From NCBI GenBank assembly GCA_037127315.1, contig JBBBDQ010001918.1, forward strand, positions 1,441,001 through 1,505,000: a DNA stretch of 64,000 nucleotides. Reading direction: 5' to 3'. The stretch comes from Ascarosepion bandense. Its lineage: Eukaryota; Mollusca; Cephalopoda; Sepiida; Sepiidae. The position numbers were made by a program, and so were the translations under genes. Shown piece by piece: positions 19,857-32,539 of this stretch. A model generated the notes under the pieces. The model worked only from the letters and a program-made list of their open reading frames with translations, did not search any database and was not told the origin of the DNA. Positions within the stretch are counted from its first letter, which is position 1; every line of letters begins with the position of its first letter.

Positions 19857-22399
19857 CTGCAAAAACAAACAAGAGAATGATAAAGATTACTAAACGTCTT
19901 CCTCTGGATTTTACTAGAACTTTCTTTTTTTATTATTATTACTTCCACCCTGATCTTTTAAAATAATATAGAATATTATACAAGCATTGCTTACTTATTG
20001 ATAACAGAAACAAGTATGATGAAAAAGACGAAAGGTATCACCATCATATACACCCAACTCTTGACTAAAAGCATAAAAAGATAACAAACAAATGAATTGG
20101 CTTAAAAAGAAAGCACTCTCCATCGTTCTGTAAATCTTGCAGAAGTTGTGCCTGAATGCAAAAGCCTGTTGGCAAGGAATATGAACCGTTTGCAAAAATA
20201 TTGATATAGGTAAATATTACGCAAACTGTGAAATATAAGATTTCACTGGGTGGCCTGCAGATGATTTTTTAATTGTGATACTTATGTTTATATCTAGAAC
20301 CCCAAACATACGTTGGGAAATTTTATCCTGAAGTTAGTCTAATGATATCAAGAGATGCTATTCATTTCAAAGTCAAATAACTTTCAAAGTGAAAGTACAA
20401 GACAGATCACTGGCATCTGCGGTTAAAAAAAATAAAAATAAGAAAATTACTGTTTCTTTTCTTTTCTTAACATCTTCTTGAACCAACTCAGTTTAACTCA
20501 AAAATAGAAACTTTATTTATTTGCATCTATTTTCTTGCATAATACCAAAAGAACATTATAGAACTATAGTCATTGAGCTTGTCATGTAGACTACTATGAG
20601 TAGAGGTTGTACCTCTTTAATTAACACTTTCATTGCTGCGTTGTATCCTGGCTGTACTGGACCATTTTCAGAAAATAGATAATAGCTATTCACTGGAAAT
20701 ATATGACTGTAAAGATGCAGATAGTTATTTCTCATGAGAGCCACCATTTTAGTTTTGATCAATTATTCTGCAGTGCAGACAGAGCTAAATGGTGCCACAA
20801 TATACAATATAATACAAATGAGAAACAAAACTGGTCATATTATATGTCTATGTTCATTTAGAAGTATCACGAAGCCCAACAAATGCTTGTGATCAACATT
20901 TCACAGTATTTTGAAAATGTATATATATGTTGATTAAAAAAAAAATGTAAACAACAGGCAATGTATTGCAGTGTATAAGTATGTCTACAGCAGCTGCCAT
21001 AATTAGTTACATTGTGGATTTGTCACTGGAGAGAGAAAAAGAGAAGGGGAAAAAAAGATAGCAACAATTATTTTAACCAATATCAACCTCTGACATAAAT
21101 GTAAAAAAAAAAAAAGAATATAAAAAAAAAAAGAAATTTGGATTATTTAAAAAATAAATTTAAAAAAAAAACAAATGAACAAAAATAATTCAGAAAAAAA
21201 ATATTAAAAATAAAAAGAATTATCCTGCTATAGGTGCTCCTAAGCTTACCATAAACTAATTCTGTGTTTCTCAATGTGGGCACTGTGTCATGTTGAAAGG
21301 AGCACTAGTATTTTTTATTTCATTAAGATATGGGGGGCTACTTTTATCCATACTTTTTCCAAATTTTCAAAACTTATTCAATATTAGCTACAAAAGGAAA
21401 TATCTGAATGTTATCTAAAGCTGTGGGAAGTTATCAAAACTTTTCTTCATTGCTTTCTATATGATCACATGTGGTTTCTACAGTTACACAGCTTCTTACA
21501 AAAAGAAACTGACTAGAAATTACAAAATGGGAAGATCTGCAATTACTTCTAAGCAGCATAGAACCTCAAGTAAGAGCGTTAGCGAGTATGCACCAAAATC
21601 AACCATCACATTGAAAACATTGAAATGAGTTCTCAAATGCACTTTGAGTAAAAGCCTTAGTCAGTAAGCAACCAAAGTCAATCATCACATTGAATACTTT
21701 GAGATAAGCAATCAAATAAAAGTTATTTTTATTAGCATTTTAGTCATTGGCTTTTATAATAGAAATAAAAACAATATTAAGATTATTTTTTTGTGCTAAT
21801 AACAAAAGAATTGACATTGGAGCATTGACAAAAAAAGTTTGTGTCTAAAGGGGTGCCTGTTTAAAAAGAAAAAAAAAAATGGGTGGGGGGAACAAGGCCC
21901 TACATAACAGCAAAGAAGTCAAGATTTCCACATGATTTAATTAGGCCGAAGGTCAGAAGTATAGAAGAGTGGATTCTCTATATTGTAGTGATAATGTTTT
22001 GCAAAATGCATTTCCTGACCATTACCCAAGGGCAAGATGCTCAAATTTCTGGCTATAAAATGATGGTGTCCACTTTCCTCTAATTGCAGATGGGAAATAA
22101 TATTTGAGAGAAATGCATCAACAAATTTGGGTTGATAACTGGTTTTGATTTTTCGGGGTGGAATGAGAAGCTTGCTTACCAGCAAGCCATCCATTGTTGT
22201 TAAAATTAAAGGTTGGCTAAAGTGATTTTGACCAGATGGTAGGTAAATGAGGATTCTCTAATAAAATAATGGGATTATTGTTTTGGGGAGAAAAGAAAAT
22301 AAGAGTCAAAAGAAAGTAGAGGGAACACAGGTGTGAAGATAGTTACAAAAGTAGAAAGAAAGGAAAAAAACAAGATATACAGGGTGATGTAGAAAGGAC
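19857..22399. other. Mostly unassigned intron sequence
   Basis: A-rich low complexity at 21095-21220. Two tandem copies of about 85 bp lie at 21565-21715, marked by AATCAACCATCACATTGAA and AGTCAATCATCACATTGAA. No exon seen. Confidence 0.45.
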
Positions 22400-22575
22400 T
22401 CGAGTCAAGTGGATAAGAGATGGGAATTGACATTGCATTTAAATTCCTGGAGGTTATAGCTGTCAGGAAAGCAAGTATATAGAAATGAGTTCCACGGGCA
22501 AAAAGTGCAAGAAAAGCTGGTGGAGTGGAATTGTCAGCTGCATTTGATCGATCTAACTGTAATAGTACAAGAAAT
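22400..22575 (-). mobile_element. LINE-A fragment, minus
   Basis: Contains GACATTGCATTTAAATTCCT, AGCAAGTATATAGAAATGAG and GTGCAAGAAAAGCTGGTGGA, the minus-strand LINE-A 3' region. It is followed almost at once by a plus-strand copy. Confidence 0.75.
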
Positions 22576-22599
22576 TTCAGTTGAATAGATGTAACCGTA

Positions 22600-23060
22600 A
22601 ATTCTATTTAAGAGTTTCTTTTCTTGAACTTCTTGCTTGTGGTAATCTCTTTTGGCTCTATGCTTTCCAGTCAATGTTGTTTCATGGTTCTTGTTCTGAG
22701 GAACTTTACTCTATAGTACCTAGACTTTATGAATTTAAGTGCAATACTAGATTGGCAGCTAGGCCTCATCATTTTACAGCTGAATTGGCTAGATGTAAGC
22801 ATAAGATCTTTGCTAAAAGTTTTTTCTCTCGTACATCTTGCTTGTAAAACTCTCTTCCGGCTCCATGCTTTCCAATCAAGTTTAATCTTCAAAAACTCAA
22901 AAGAAATGTCAGTCACTATATGTTGTCCTCCAGGTTACTCTCTCTTGGTTCCTGCTCCTTAATAATATTTATGTTTTCTAATTCTTCCACATCCAGTAAC
23001 ACCTTGTGTCTCAGTGGCTTTAATGCCTTGCTTGGGATGAATTCATTTAAAAAAATAAAA
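22600..23060 (+). pseudogene. LINE-A 3' region, plus
   Basis: Encodes LYSIVPRLYEFKCNTRLAAR and FAKSFFSRTSCL, the LINE-A C-terminus. It ends TTGCTTGGGATGAATTCATT and A-rich sequence. A second diverged copy of TTTCTTTTCTTGAACTTCTT precedes it. Confidence 0.78.
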
Positions 23061-23589
23061 TGTTAGAAATTTCATCTGAGAAGATCACTGGAAAAGACAG
23101 GTTAACAATATAATCTAGAAAGAGACAGGTATGGTATGTCACCTGGGAAAGTCACTCTGTGAGACTAGTTAAGGAATGTTGCTTGATAATGTCATGGTAT
23201 GTCATCTGGAAAAAATCTTAACCACACCAAACTATGAATGAACTTAAAATATGCTAATTTGAAAACATCCTCCAACATGGACAGCAGAATGAGAATGATT
23301 TAATAAAGTGTTTGGTTTAAAACTTTTATAATTTATCTTAGTTCTGAAAATCAATTGTTCGCCTGCTGTACTAATTATATTTCAGCAATTACATTTTACG
23401 AGTATTACTGATACCATATAACACAGTACTACCAGCCACCTGGTCGTATCATCAACAATGAAACCAGTTATTACACCTGGTTTTATATATAAAAATTAAA
23501 AAAACAGACTCGACCACCTAGCCCAATGGGGTAGACTGGGCACCATAGCTATGAAGAGAGACAGTACAATGATGACACAGTATTGCTAG
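23061..23589. other. Unassigned intron sequence
   Basis: Nothing recognisable. Confidence 0.45.
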
Positions 23590-23740
23590 TCAGAGGATTT
23601 CCTAGCCAGGGTAGAGGGTTCCTTCCCCTGATGGAATCAATGGCCACAAGTCTGTGACCAAAGAAAGCATTCAGTTTGGAAGACATCACTGTGGTTTGAC
23701 TTGGTCTACCTGCCCAAGTCATGCTGTGCATAAATGAATA
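23590..23740. repeat. Dispersed repeat shared with 62.1 kb
   Basis: The run from AGAGGGTTCCTTCCC to GACATCACTGTGGTTTGACT aligns in order with 62085-62205 (GAGGGTTCAATCTGTTGG to GACATTATCTGTGGTTTGGC). Family unknown. Confidence 0.55.
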
Positions 23741-23759
23741 CTTCTCCAGATTTCGACCG

Positions 23760-23985
23760 AGATGGTATGTGGATTGTGGTGCAGTGGATATCACAATGAG
23801 AAATCGGAGAGCTGAGTTTGAATTCCAGTTAAATTCATTGCATTCACTTATGCACAAATAGCCTTGGGAAAGGGTATTAATTCATCTCTTCTCCCTCCAG
23901 CTATGGACAGGTTCTATAGCCATGGTTGGCAACCAGTCTACCTTGCCCAGAAGATAAAGAGGTTTGCTTAGGGTCAATACACCCC
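23760..23985 (+). mobile_element. tRNA-derived SINE, 3' truncated
   Basis: Head ATTGTGGTGCAGTGGATATC, B box GAGTTTGAATTCC, middle TTGGGAAAGGGTATTAATTC and GGTTGGCAACCAGTCTACC. It stops before the usual end. Confidence 0.85.
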
Positions 23986-25080
23986 TACTTGTAAAGAAAT
24001 CAAATTACAGAAGCATCATTGAGACAGTGAAGAGTTGTCAATGGCCTATGCTCTACTGGGAATGAGGGCTTAGATCTCAACCCAGATTTGTGGAGGGAAC
24101 TGGCTGTGTTCTCAATTTTGCAGTGACCCTATGACTCCACCTAGCCATTTACAAGCTCTACCTTTAACTTTTTGGATATTTTTATCCCTAGTTTTTGGGG
24201 ATGGTGGATTCAATTCGTGATTTTAATTCAGTTGTTGTTTTCCAACTTAAGCAAGAGAGCTCTGTCTCCCCTTTTTTACCTATAGCTAGTAAGGGAGATA
24301 TTGATTCATGCCTTTCCCAAGAGCTTTAAGTAAAATTTTAACTCAACTTGCCAATATCATTTTCTGTACTATTATCAGCGCAGCCAATACCTAATGGGTA
24401 ATAAAAATTCAATATAAACCTTAGAGTTAAAAACAACTATAAGTGAATATACATGATTATTGGGTATCTAATGAGAATTGCATTCGCTATTCAGTAATAA
24501 TGGCCAACCAAACTAGCTCATTAATCTTATACAGTAATAATTTGTTATTTATTAAGTTTAGTTAGGTATAAGGCCACATGTATGGGGTACCCAAAGTGAA
24601 TTGAACTTACAACTCAATAGTAATGATCAATCAGGATACCTTGCAAACTATTACTGCACCCTGAAGTGCCATGGATTAAACACTACAAATCTAGCTTAAT
24701 GGCCATTACATCATTAATTCTTTGTTTACATTTTGAAATTCCTTTTGAAATACAGATTTCCCCAGTCTCTCTGAAAGTATGGAATTCCAGAAAAATGTCT
24801 TGTAAGCCAAATTTCCATCAGGCAAAAAAAGCAACGTTTGTAGAGAAAAAATTTTTTTCGCATTCCCTGACTCAAACTTTTCACTATGACTCACATTGCC
24901 AAAATAGCAGCAAAAAAACAAAAAACACAACATTCTTTTTGAAAGGGGATGTAGACTTAGGGTAGGTATTTTTTCAGTGCCTACAAAGAATTAAATGATA
25001 AAAACAATAAGAGACAAAGCATTGTTTTTTTTTGTTTTGTTTTTGTTATTATGAGGGCAGGGGGATAATAACTGTTTAGT
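23986..25080. other. Unassigned intron with SINE scraps
   Basis: Old minus-strand SINE pieces may be present at about 24290-24350 (GATTCATGCCTTTCCCAAGA). Otherwise AT-rich with no recognised feature. Confidence 0.4.
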
Positions 25081-25084
25081 GATA

Positions 25085-25350
25085 CAAGTCTTATTAATTA
25101 ACCCATAACTGGGGGAAAAGAGGTGAATTCATACCTTTCCCAAGAATATTTACACTTAAGTGAATAAAAAAAACCTAATGGGAATTAGAACTTGGTTCTC
25201 TAATTAATAATCCTAAACTGTTATCCATTACATCAGTTTCACATCTGAACTTACAACACCTGGTATTCCCAAGCAGTCACCCATCTAGGTACTGAACAAG
25301 CTCAACATTGCTTAACTTTGATGATTAGTTCATTTGTGTTATCAAGGGTG
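25085..25350 (-). mobile_element. 5S rRNA-tRNA composite SINE, minus copy
   Basis: Read on the minus strand, a 5S domain (about 25345-25250) contains AAGTTAAGCAATGTTGAGC, CAGTACCTAGATGGGTGACT and GGGAATACCAGGTGTTG. A diverged tRNA SINE then runs to about 25085 with TTCTTGGGAAAGGTATGAAT and CAGTTATGGGTTAA. The order equals that of 11115-11616. The 5' part of the 5S domain is eroded and no duplication was identified. Confidence 0.8.
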
Positions 25351-25479
25351 TCTTATTTACTCTACAACAGACCGTACGTCAATTTTATATCTGCAGGTAA
25401 CTATACATATTTTTATTTGTTTTGCACATTTTTTAAATGTGTTTTAAAAATGGTCCAAGAAATTACAATTTGTTGACAA

Positions 25480-26085
25480 GAGTTAATAATATCAGAAGTT
25501 ACTTTTATCTGAACAACACTGAGTTAACTTTGGTTTACTGTGTTGTGCTAGACAATTTTCCTATTCATATATTCATCCATTCTTTGATGAATATTGCTGT
25601 CACATATGATCTAGTGCTACTGCTATATATTTCGAGGTTCTTGTTAAAATCCATAGAAGAATCCACAATGTCACTTTCCCACTATTATAATAGAGCTTCC
25701 CTCTGCCATTTCTATTAATACTTTCTGAGGAACTTTCTTTTCTTGTATTTATAATTTATGAAGTTTCATGTAGTAGATTGATCGAAAAATATCTTCAATT
25801 TACAGTTGAATTAGTAAATTACAGCCGTAAGTTTTATGCTAATAGTTTTTTTTTCTTGCACTTCTTTCTTGTGGAACACTCTTCAGGTTCCATACTTTCC
25901 AGCTAACTTTGATCTTCAAAAATGTAAATACAATGTTAATCATTATCTATTGTCTTCTTGGTTCCTCTTCTTTTATTGTTCTTGCTCTTTAGTTTATCTT
26001 TTCCTTTTTCTTATTCTCTTATACTCAATAATCATTTTTGTCTTAGTGGCTTCATTGCCTTGCTTGGAGTAAAATGATTAAAAAA
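25480..26085 (+). pseudogene. LINE-A 3' region
   Basis: Diverged plus-strand remnant of the YCHARQF...HSLMNIA...GLVLLLYISRFL region and the SF...CTSFLWNTLQVPYFPANFDL end. It closes with TTGCCTTGCTTGGAGTAAAA and an A-rich tail at about 26080. Confidence 0.78.
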
Positions 26086-26999
26086 GAATTCATTCACCTT
26101 TGTATTGATTTAATTCTAAAAGAAAATCTGAAAAAAGAAGAAAATTTATTTTAATGATTTCTAATAATTTAATTTTTACAAAAATCTTATTTTAGAGAAA
26201 CTGATGAAAGCAATAAATTTATTATTAAGATTTTTTTTTAAATATATTTTTAAAAAATTCAATATTTGTATAGATTAGTTTAATTGGTTAAATGCCTTGG
26301 GATAAGTGAAGGCGGTTGAAAAACATTGGACAAGTGGCAAAGGGAGAGAAAACAATAAATTTAACTCTTTTCTTTATTTTTAAATTATTATTTTAAGATT
26401 AAGATTGGAGAAAGATGAGGGTAAAATGAAAAGCCTGCAGAATTTTTCCAAAGAGGAAATTGGTTTGACTTTTGGTCGGGGAAGGAAACATTTGAAATGG
26501 TAAAGAGTTCTTGGATATAAATATTCATACCATGACATTTTACTCTCCATTCTAGAACTCAAGTGCTTGCAATTTCAAAATAAATATAAAACAAAATAAA
26601 ATTTTAACAGTTCTGTACCTTTTCTCAGGATCTTCTATTTGTTAAGAAAACATTTTTATTGCAGCCTTTTAGTTTACTTTCTCTGTTTACATCGGGTGAC
26701 AATTCTATCGGCTTAAGTGAAATAATAAATTTGTATTTGATTACAAAAAGTCTTGTTTTCCTTCAGAATAGAAAATAAATTACTCAATATAGTTTTTACA
26801 GGAACTCCCGTTTATTTTGGCTGGATCTATTATACCACATAATAGACCTGTTCTGTCAGTAACGCTTGCATTAATTCCTGATCACTGACAATCCAGTAAG
26901 AGAAATTTCAATTAAAAATAAAAATCCTTCATTTTAAAATTCAAATACATATTTCTTCTTACTTTTATGACAAGAATAATTTTGACCAAGATAGTTGCA
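26086..26999. other. Unassigned intron sequence
   Basis: AT-rich, no recognisable feature. Confidence 0.45.
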
Positions 27000-27308
27000 A
27001 TCAGTCAGTTAAGTACCATACGTGATACATGCTTGAGTGATCATGTCTCTTTTGAGACATGACTGACTGGGCAGAAGATTACCCCGCAGTAGGTTGCCAT
27101 TACTTTTTGTGGTAGACTGGTTGCCAACCAAAGCTATAGAACCCAATCTGTCCTGTTATTTAACCCATAACTGAAAGGAAGAGATAGACCAATACTTTTC
27201 CTAAGGGTATTTGTGCGTAAGTGAATGCAAGGAATTCAACTGGAATTTGAACTCAGCTCTCCGATTTTTCGTTCCAAGATGATATCCACTGCACCACAAC
27301 ACACATCC
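27000..27308 (-). mobile_element. tRNA-derived SINE, near full length
   Basis: Minus-strand copy: head GGTGCAGTGGATATCATC, B box GAGTTCAAATTCC, middle CCCTTAGGAAAAGTATTGGT, GGTTGGCAACCAGTCTACC, and the end with GAGACATGATCACTCAAGCA followed by ACTTAACTGACTGAT. Confidence 0.9.
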
Positions 27309-28299
27309 TAATTGCAATAAAAAGCAAGAATAAGCTGAAGAAAAGATTAAAAATTAAGAGTGATTCTCCTTCATCTTAGGATTTGAAACAATTTAAGGCA
27401 AAACATATTAATCAAATATCTTTCATATATTCAATCAAAATTGTTTATTTGAATGGCTGCTTGAAGTAGAAACCCCACCCAATACATTTGGCCCAACTTC
27501 TAGACCTGGAGTCAGGCTTCTTTCCAGGAGAGATCTTCTCAACTGAAGGGCCCTTAAACTCAGAAAAAAATCAACAAAAATGAAAGAATCTTTAAGGAAA
27601 GTCAGGAATGCATCCATGCAGGGTTGCTTAGCAACCTGATACAGTGAAACTGGGCAAATTAAAATAAGCACTTATCTGTGTAACACATTCGCATTCTCAT
27701 CAACTCATTTTGATGTATGAGGTCTCCCGCAAAAAAATATGATATGCAGATCGTCTTGTGTCAAGTTCTTACTTGCAATGCTTCATTACATGGACGACTA
27801 ACTGTGTCCACTCCATTAAATTATACCTTGAGTTAATCAATGCATGACCTTTTTGTTTCTTGTCAGATACCGTGAGGGTTGGTAAAGCAGCCTAGAAGAA
27901 GTGTGATGAGAAAGAGATGTTGCAAATTTCAGTGGTGGGGTGGGGAATGGTGAAACCAAGTTTGGGGTTTACTGCATGCAGACGTCTTGTTGAAGATACC
28001 ATGGCTGCTTTTCTCATTGTTGTGACTCTGAAGTTTTTGTTTCCATACACTTTGTTATTTTAAGGATAATCCTAAAAACTATCTACAAATACTATTATTG
28101 CTGTTATTATGAAACTCCAACAAAAATTATTACTACCTCTATCACATAAAATTTGTTCCAGTTGCATACACATTTCATATGTTAAATGTAACAGCTACTA
28201 TGGAACAGAGTTATTCTTTTAATCAGTTTAACCAAAGCAAGGAGATAATGTCATTAAGACACAAATAGCTACTTGAAGTAAAAAGGAAAAAACATTAGA
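27309..28299. other. Unassigned intron sequence
   Basis: Somewhat less AT-rich at 27440-28000. Short open frames without domain or splice context. Confidence 0.45.
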
Positions 28300-29960
28300 A
28301 GGAACAGAAATCCAATCCTACACAGAAAATGAGGGATAAACCTCTACTCTTGTTCAAAAGACCGGGGAGGATTGTGAACTGGATGATTGGTGAACCTATC
28401 TACTCTTAAAATAAAAATAAATAATTAGTAAATAAAATTTCGGAGATCAGTCAGAAACATTAGAAGAATAGAATTGAAGTAAACTTTAGAATGAAAGATG
28501 AAAGGGGCTACTGGGTTTGAAAGAGAATGAAAAAAAATTTTTTTTTTTTTTTATTCATGTCACCCCAAGCAAGGCATTCCACTGCCACTATAACGCAGGG
28601 GGTTACACAGGGCGATAGACAAGTTAGGATGTACGTAGGGGGAGAGTTGGAGAAAATGGGAGGGTTAGTGTGTTAGGAGGTGTCTATTGACCTTACATTT
28701 AAACTCCTGGCGGTTATAGCCGTCGGGGAAGCAAGCACGCAGAAGGGAATTCCACAGTCAGGAAGTGTGAGAAAAGAAGCTGTTTGAGTAGAAATTGTGG
28801 TTACATTTCATCGGTTTCACTGTAAAAGGGTGCGACCTAGTTGCCAATCTAGTATCTCGTGCAAACTCCCACCTAGGGGGCACCAGTGATTTAAGTTCAT
28901 CAGAGCAGAAGCCATGAAAGTATTTATAGAAGAGGCACAGGGAAGCCACATCACGCTGGTGAGAGAGTGACTGCAGGCGGTCAGCTAAGTCGGTAGCAAT
29001 CACGTTACAGATTCTTCGTTGTATTTTGTCAAGAAGCCCGAGGAGAATAGCAGGGGCACCCGACCAGATGTGGCAACAGTATTCAAAACACGGGTGGATG
29101 GTAGATCTGTATAAGTGCAGGATAGATTCAGGCAGAAAGAATTTCCGGGCCCTGCACAGAGAGTAAACTTTCATAGCAGCGGATTTAGCAATGGATTCGA
29201 CGTAGTCATTCCACTTGAGGTCCGCTGAGAGTGTCAGGCCAAGCAGGCGTAAGAATGAACCAGAAACCCTATCCTAAACAGTAAACAAGGGATAAACCTC
29301 TACTCCTGTTCAAAAGACCATCGAAAAGTGTGAACTGGACAATTAGTAAACTTATCTATCCCTATTTTTGAAAAAAACCCAACAAAATAAAAACAAAATC
29401 TATAAAATAGTAAGAATTTCAGCATTTAGGCAGAGATGTAAGAATTATAGAGTTGAAATAGAATTCAGAAGCAACCAGAGATCCAATTCTAAACAGGAAA
29501 CAAGGGATAAACTTCTACTCATGTCTAGAAAAACAGGAAGTAGTGTGAATTGAATGATAGTTGATCCTATCGGCTCCTACTGAGGAAAAAAATAGTAAAT
29601 AAAATTCCGTAGTTTAAGCAGAAATATTAGAAGTATACAGTTGAAGTAGATATTAGAAGTAACCAGAAACCCAATCTTAAACAGGAAACAAGGGATAAAC
29701 CGCTACTCCTGTTCAGAAAACATGGGGAGAGAGTCCACTGGATGATTGATGAACCTATCAGCTTTTATTAAGGAAAACTAAATAATAAATAAAATTTGAT
29801 AGTTTTAGTGGAACCATGAGGATTATAAAGTTGAAGTAGGCTTTAGAAGGAACTGGAGACCCAATCCTAAACAGGAAAAAAAGAATAAATCTTTCCGCCT
29901 GTCTAAAAAAAAAAAAAAAATGGTGTGGAGTATGAACCGGTCAATTAATGATTATCATCC
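28300..29960. repeat. Tandem SINE-B-head array, split by a LINE
   Basis: Units marked by CCTAAACAGGAAACAAGGGA-like sequence sit at about 28325, 29283, 29498, 29686 and 29876. Each contains a GTGAACTGGATGATTGGTGA-like block and AGTAAATAAAATT. Spacing within the right part is 215, 188 and 190 bp. The LINE-A copy 28545-29255 interrupts the first and second units, and AGAATGAA occurs on both sides of it. The marker sequence corresponds to the head of SINE-B without its 3' tail. Confidence 0.75.
28545..29255 (-). pseudogene. LINE-A, best preserved C-terminal copy
   Basis: A non-LTR retrotransposon fragment of the jockey/CR1-like group. An open frame of 138 codons (28758-29174) covers the region after the reverse transcriptase domain: VYSLCRARKFFLPESILHLY, then FEYCCHIWSGAPAILLGLLD, KIQRRICNVIATDLADRLQS, SHQRDVASLCLFYKYFHGF. 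The 3' tail includes the CCCCCTGCGTTATAGTGGC and GCCTTGCTTGGGGTGACATG blocks, then poly-A (poly-T on plus at 28538-28552). The element is 5'-truncated: RT motifs and endonuclease are absent. It is the least decayed of about a dozen copies in the window, so it probably inserted most recently. Confidence 0.88.
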
Positions 29961-32087
29961 ATGTTTTTATTTTCATTCTTCTTATTGCAGTTACTTTTTC
30001 ATAATAATAACTGTGACGCGTGTGACAGTTGACCCGTTATAATCTGAGCCCTATAACCAGTCGTGAAGATTCTTTCAAAAGGGTTTGAGAAACTGAAGAT
30101 CTCTTAAAGAACTAGAATCATTTAATGAAACATTAATGTCCACCATAAACTCCACTATTAATAATAAAAATTAAAATAAAATAAAAAAATCTACTATTAA
30201 TTATAGGTTTCTAAAGTCAACTGCAATTAATTATAGTAGGTTTATAAAAATAAATACTTATTTACAGTTGGACTAATGCCCTCATCATTGTTGTCACAAC
30301 ATTTCATCCACTGTGCCCTCCAGCCATTAATTAAAGGTTTCAACCTATAACCTATGCTTACCATCCTATTTTGTGGATGCGAGACAAAATTTGTCTAAAC
30401 TGTTTAAATCATTTATTCCATAATATAAAACACATGATTTTTTATATTTATTAGTTACACAAATCTCTCTTTCTTAATAATGAGATATTCCGTTTCTATG
30501 ATAACCGGTATGCAAACATGCTTCACGTTACCATAAAAACAGCATATCTCATATGTAAGTAGGGAAGATGAGGCTACTAAAACATTGGCATGTTATTTCT
30601 TTTGTTTGGTGTGAGTTTTCTTCAGATATTTATTTGAGTAAAAGCAAACAATCATCAATTCATTGAAGCATTGCTTAACTTCAGAAATCAAGAAATGGTA
30701 TGAACTATGACCAACTTTGGCTTATTATGGTTTCTGCAGTTCACTATGACCAAAAAACAACTTTTGTTTACTAAGGTTTCTACCATCACTCATATAATAC
30801 TGATTCTTTGGAGCATTGCTTAACTTCAAAAATCAAGAACTGGTATGAACAAATTTTGTTTAGTTTACTAAGGTTTCTGAAGCTTTTTATATAATACCGA
30901 TCCCTTGGAGGATTGCTTAATTCAAGAATGGGAACTACCAACTAGCTATAAATTTATGCCTGCCAATGGCTCAAGTCAATTTAACAAAGCAACCAGTATT
31001 ACAAAGAATGCTAATGAATTTGACAAATCTAATTTCTTTGGTTTGGAAGGCATTTTTATGAGTAAAAAGAGAGACTAGACTTTTTTATATTTGCTATTTT
31101 TCCAGGGCAATTGAAGATTGATGAGGTCTGAAATATTATTATAATAAACCCTTATCTCCGCTAGGTGTTTATCTTTAAAAAGCAGGAATTATTTATTGTT
31201 ATTATTATGTTTGACAGTAGTTGTAGTAATCATGATAGTAGTAGTAGTAGTAGTAGTTTCACCAGAGACAGATGCTGAGTGGTTTGACCAGACAGTGAAT
31301 TGTTTCTGTCCAAACTATTCTATACCAACCCCTTAATTTTCTCACCAAGCTAACCATCAGGGATGTCAGTCATTGGTTTGGACACTTATGAAGATGGGTG
31401 GGGCCAGAGAAGTGGCTAATGTATAAAGAAAGGTGAAAATGCCTGTTAAAAAAAATAATAATAAAAAGTAATAATATAAAGATAAATTGAAAAGAGAATT
31501 ATTCTGGGAAAGAGAGAAAATGAATTTGCAAATATTGAAATGGTTAAAAAAAGAAAAAAAGGAAGAAAAGAAAAAAGAAGGAAAAGAAAAAGAAAAGGGT
31601 TAAAATGGGAAGAACAAATGGCTGTTTCACACTTCAATAATAAAAGTTGTTAACATACCATCTAATATTGATTTCCACCATTTTTTTCAAATATTTATTT
31701 TTGTTATATTTGTTGGGTGCTTCATGCTTATTGTGGATAAGGAAGCTAAGTAGCAAAAGTAAAATTTTCCCCTAGTTTTATTTATTTTTTTAATCTTTCT
31801 ATACATGGAAATTCCTTCCTGGCACATATCTGCTTTCTTTCAACACTTTCCATGACTGGTATACACCTTGAAACTCAACTCATGTTCTTCAACAGCCCTG
31901 TTGGATCATGACTTTCATATAGATGTCATGCATGGCACCAAACTGATTCAGAAATATCTAAACTGTTAGTTATAAATAAACACTTTCTCAGATTAATGGT
32001 TAAAAATGACTGACTGCGTGAAGCCATTGATGAAGACTTTCAACAGTGGCAACAACTAAAATGGATAGCACATTTGAAGTAAAAATC
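29961..32087. other. Mostly unassigned intron sequence
   Basis: An imperfect tandem repeat lies at 30660-30950 (CATTGCTTAACTTC at about 30668 and 30822, a shorter copy near 30908). (AGT)n is at about 31231-31258 and a purine-rich tract at 31536-31605. No exon seen. Confidence 0.5.
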
Positions 32088-32312
32088 TAAATCTATCTCA
32101 TCTAAATCTAAACTTATTTATAAATGGAACTTTGTGTGTGTATGTGTCCGTTACCTATAGACTCTAAAACGACTGAACTGATTTTCTTGAAAATTTACAC
32201 AGTTGTACTATAAACATCTGTGAGTGTTATTGGCTAGGTTTTGTGTTGAGGTACCCCTAATAAATATTGAAAATCGATAATCGAAAAAATCAGGTTATAG
32301 AAGGTAGAAAGT
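32088..32312 (-). repeat. Dispersed repeat D1, minus copy
   Basis: Reverse complement of the D1 3' part: it starts with TAAACTTATTTATAAATGGA in plus reading and ends near ATAATCGAAAAAATCAGG. Confidence 0.82.
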
Positions 32313-32539
32313 TATTAAATAACTACATAGATAAGAAATCTAATGACTGATTGATTCTTTTCTATTTAAAAATTATTATTTTTTAATAATAGTAGTTTAG
32401 TGATACAAGTTTTAGTAATTAAGCTATTGTTAGGAGAAGAAGGGGTGTGAAATCATTTCTTTTCCATAGCTGGAGGTAAAAGAGATGGATTAATACTTTT
32501 CCCAAGGGTATTTGAGGGTGAATTCATTGCATTCACTTA

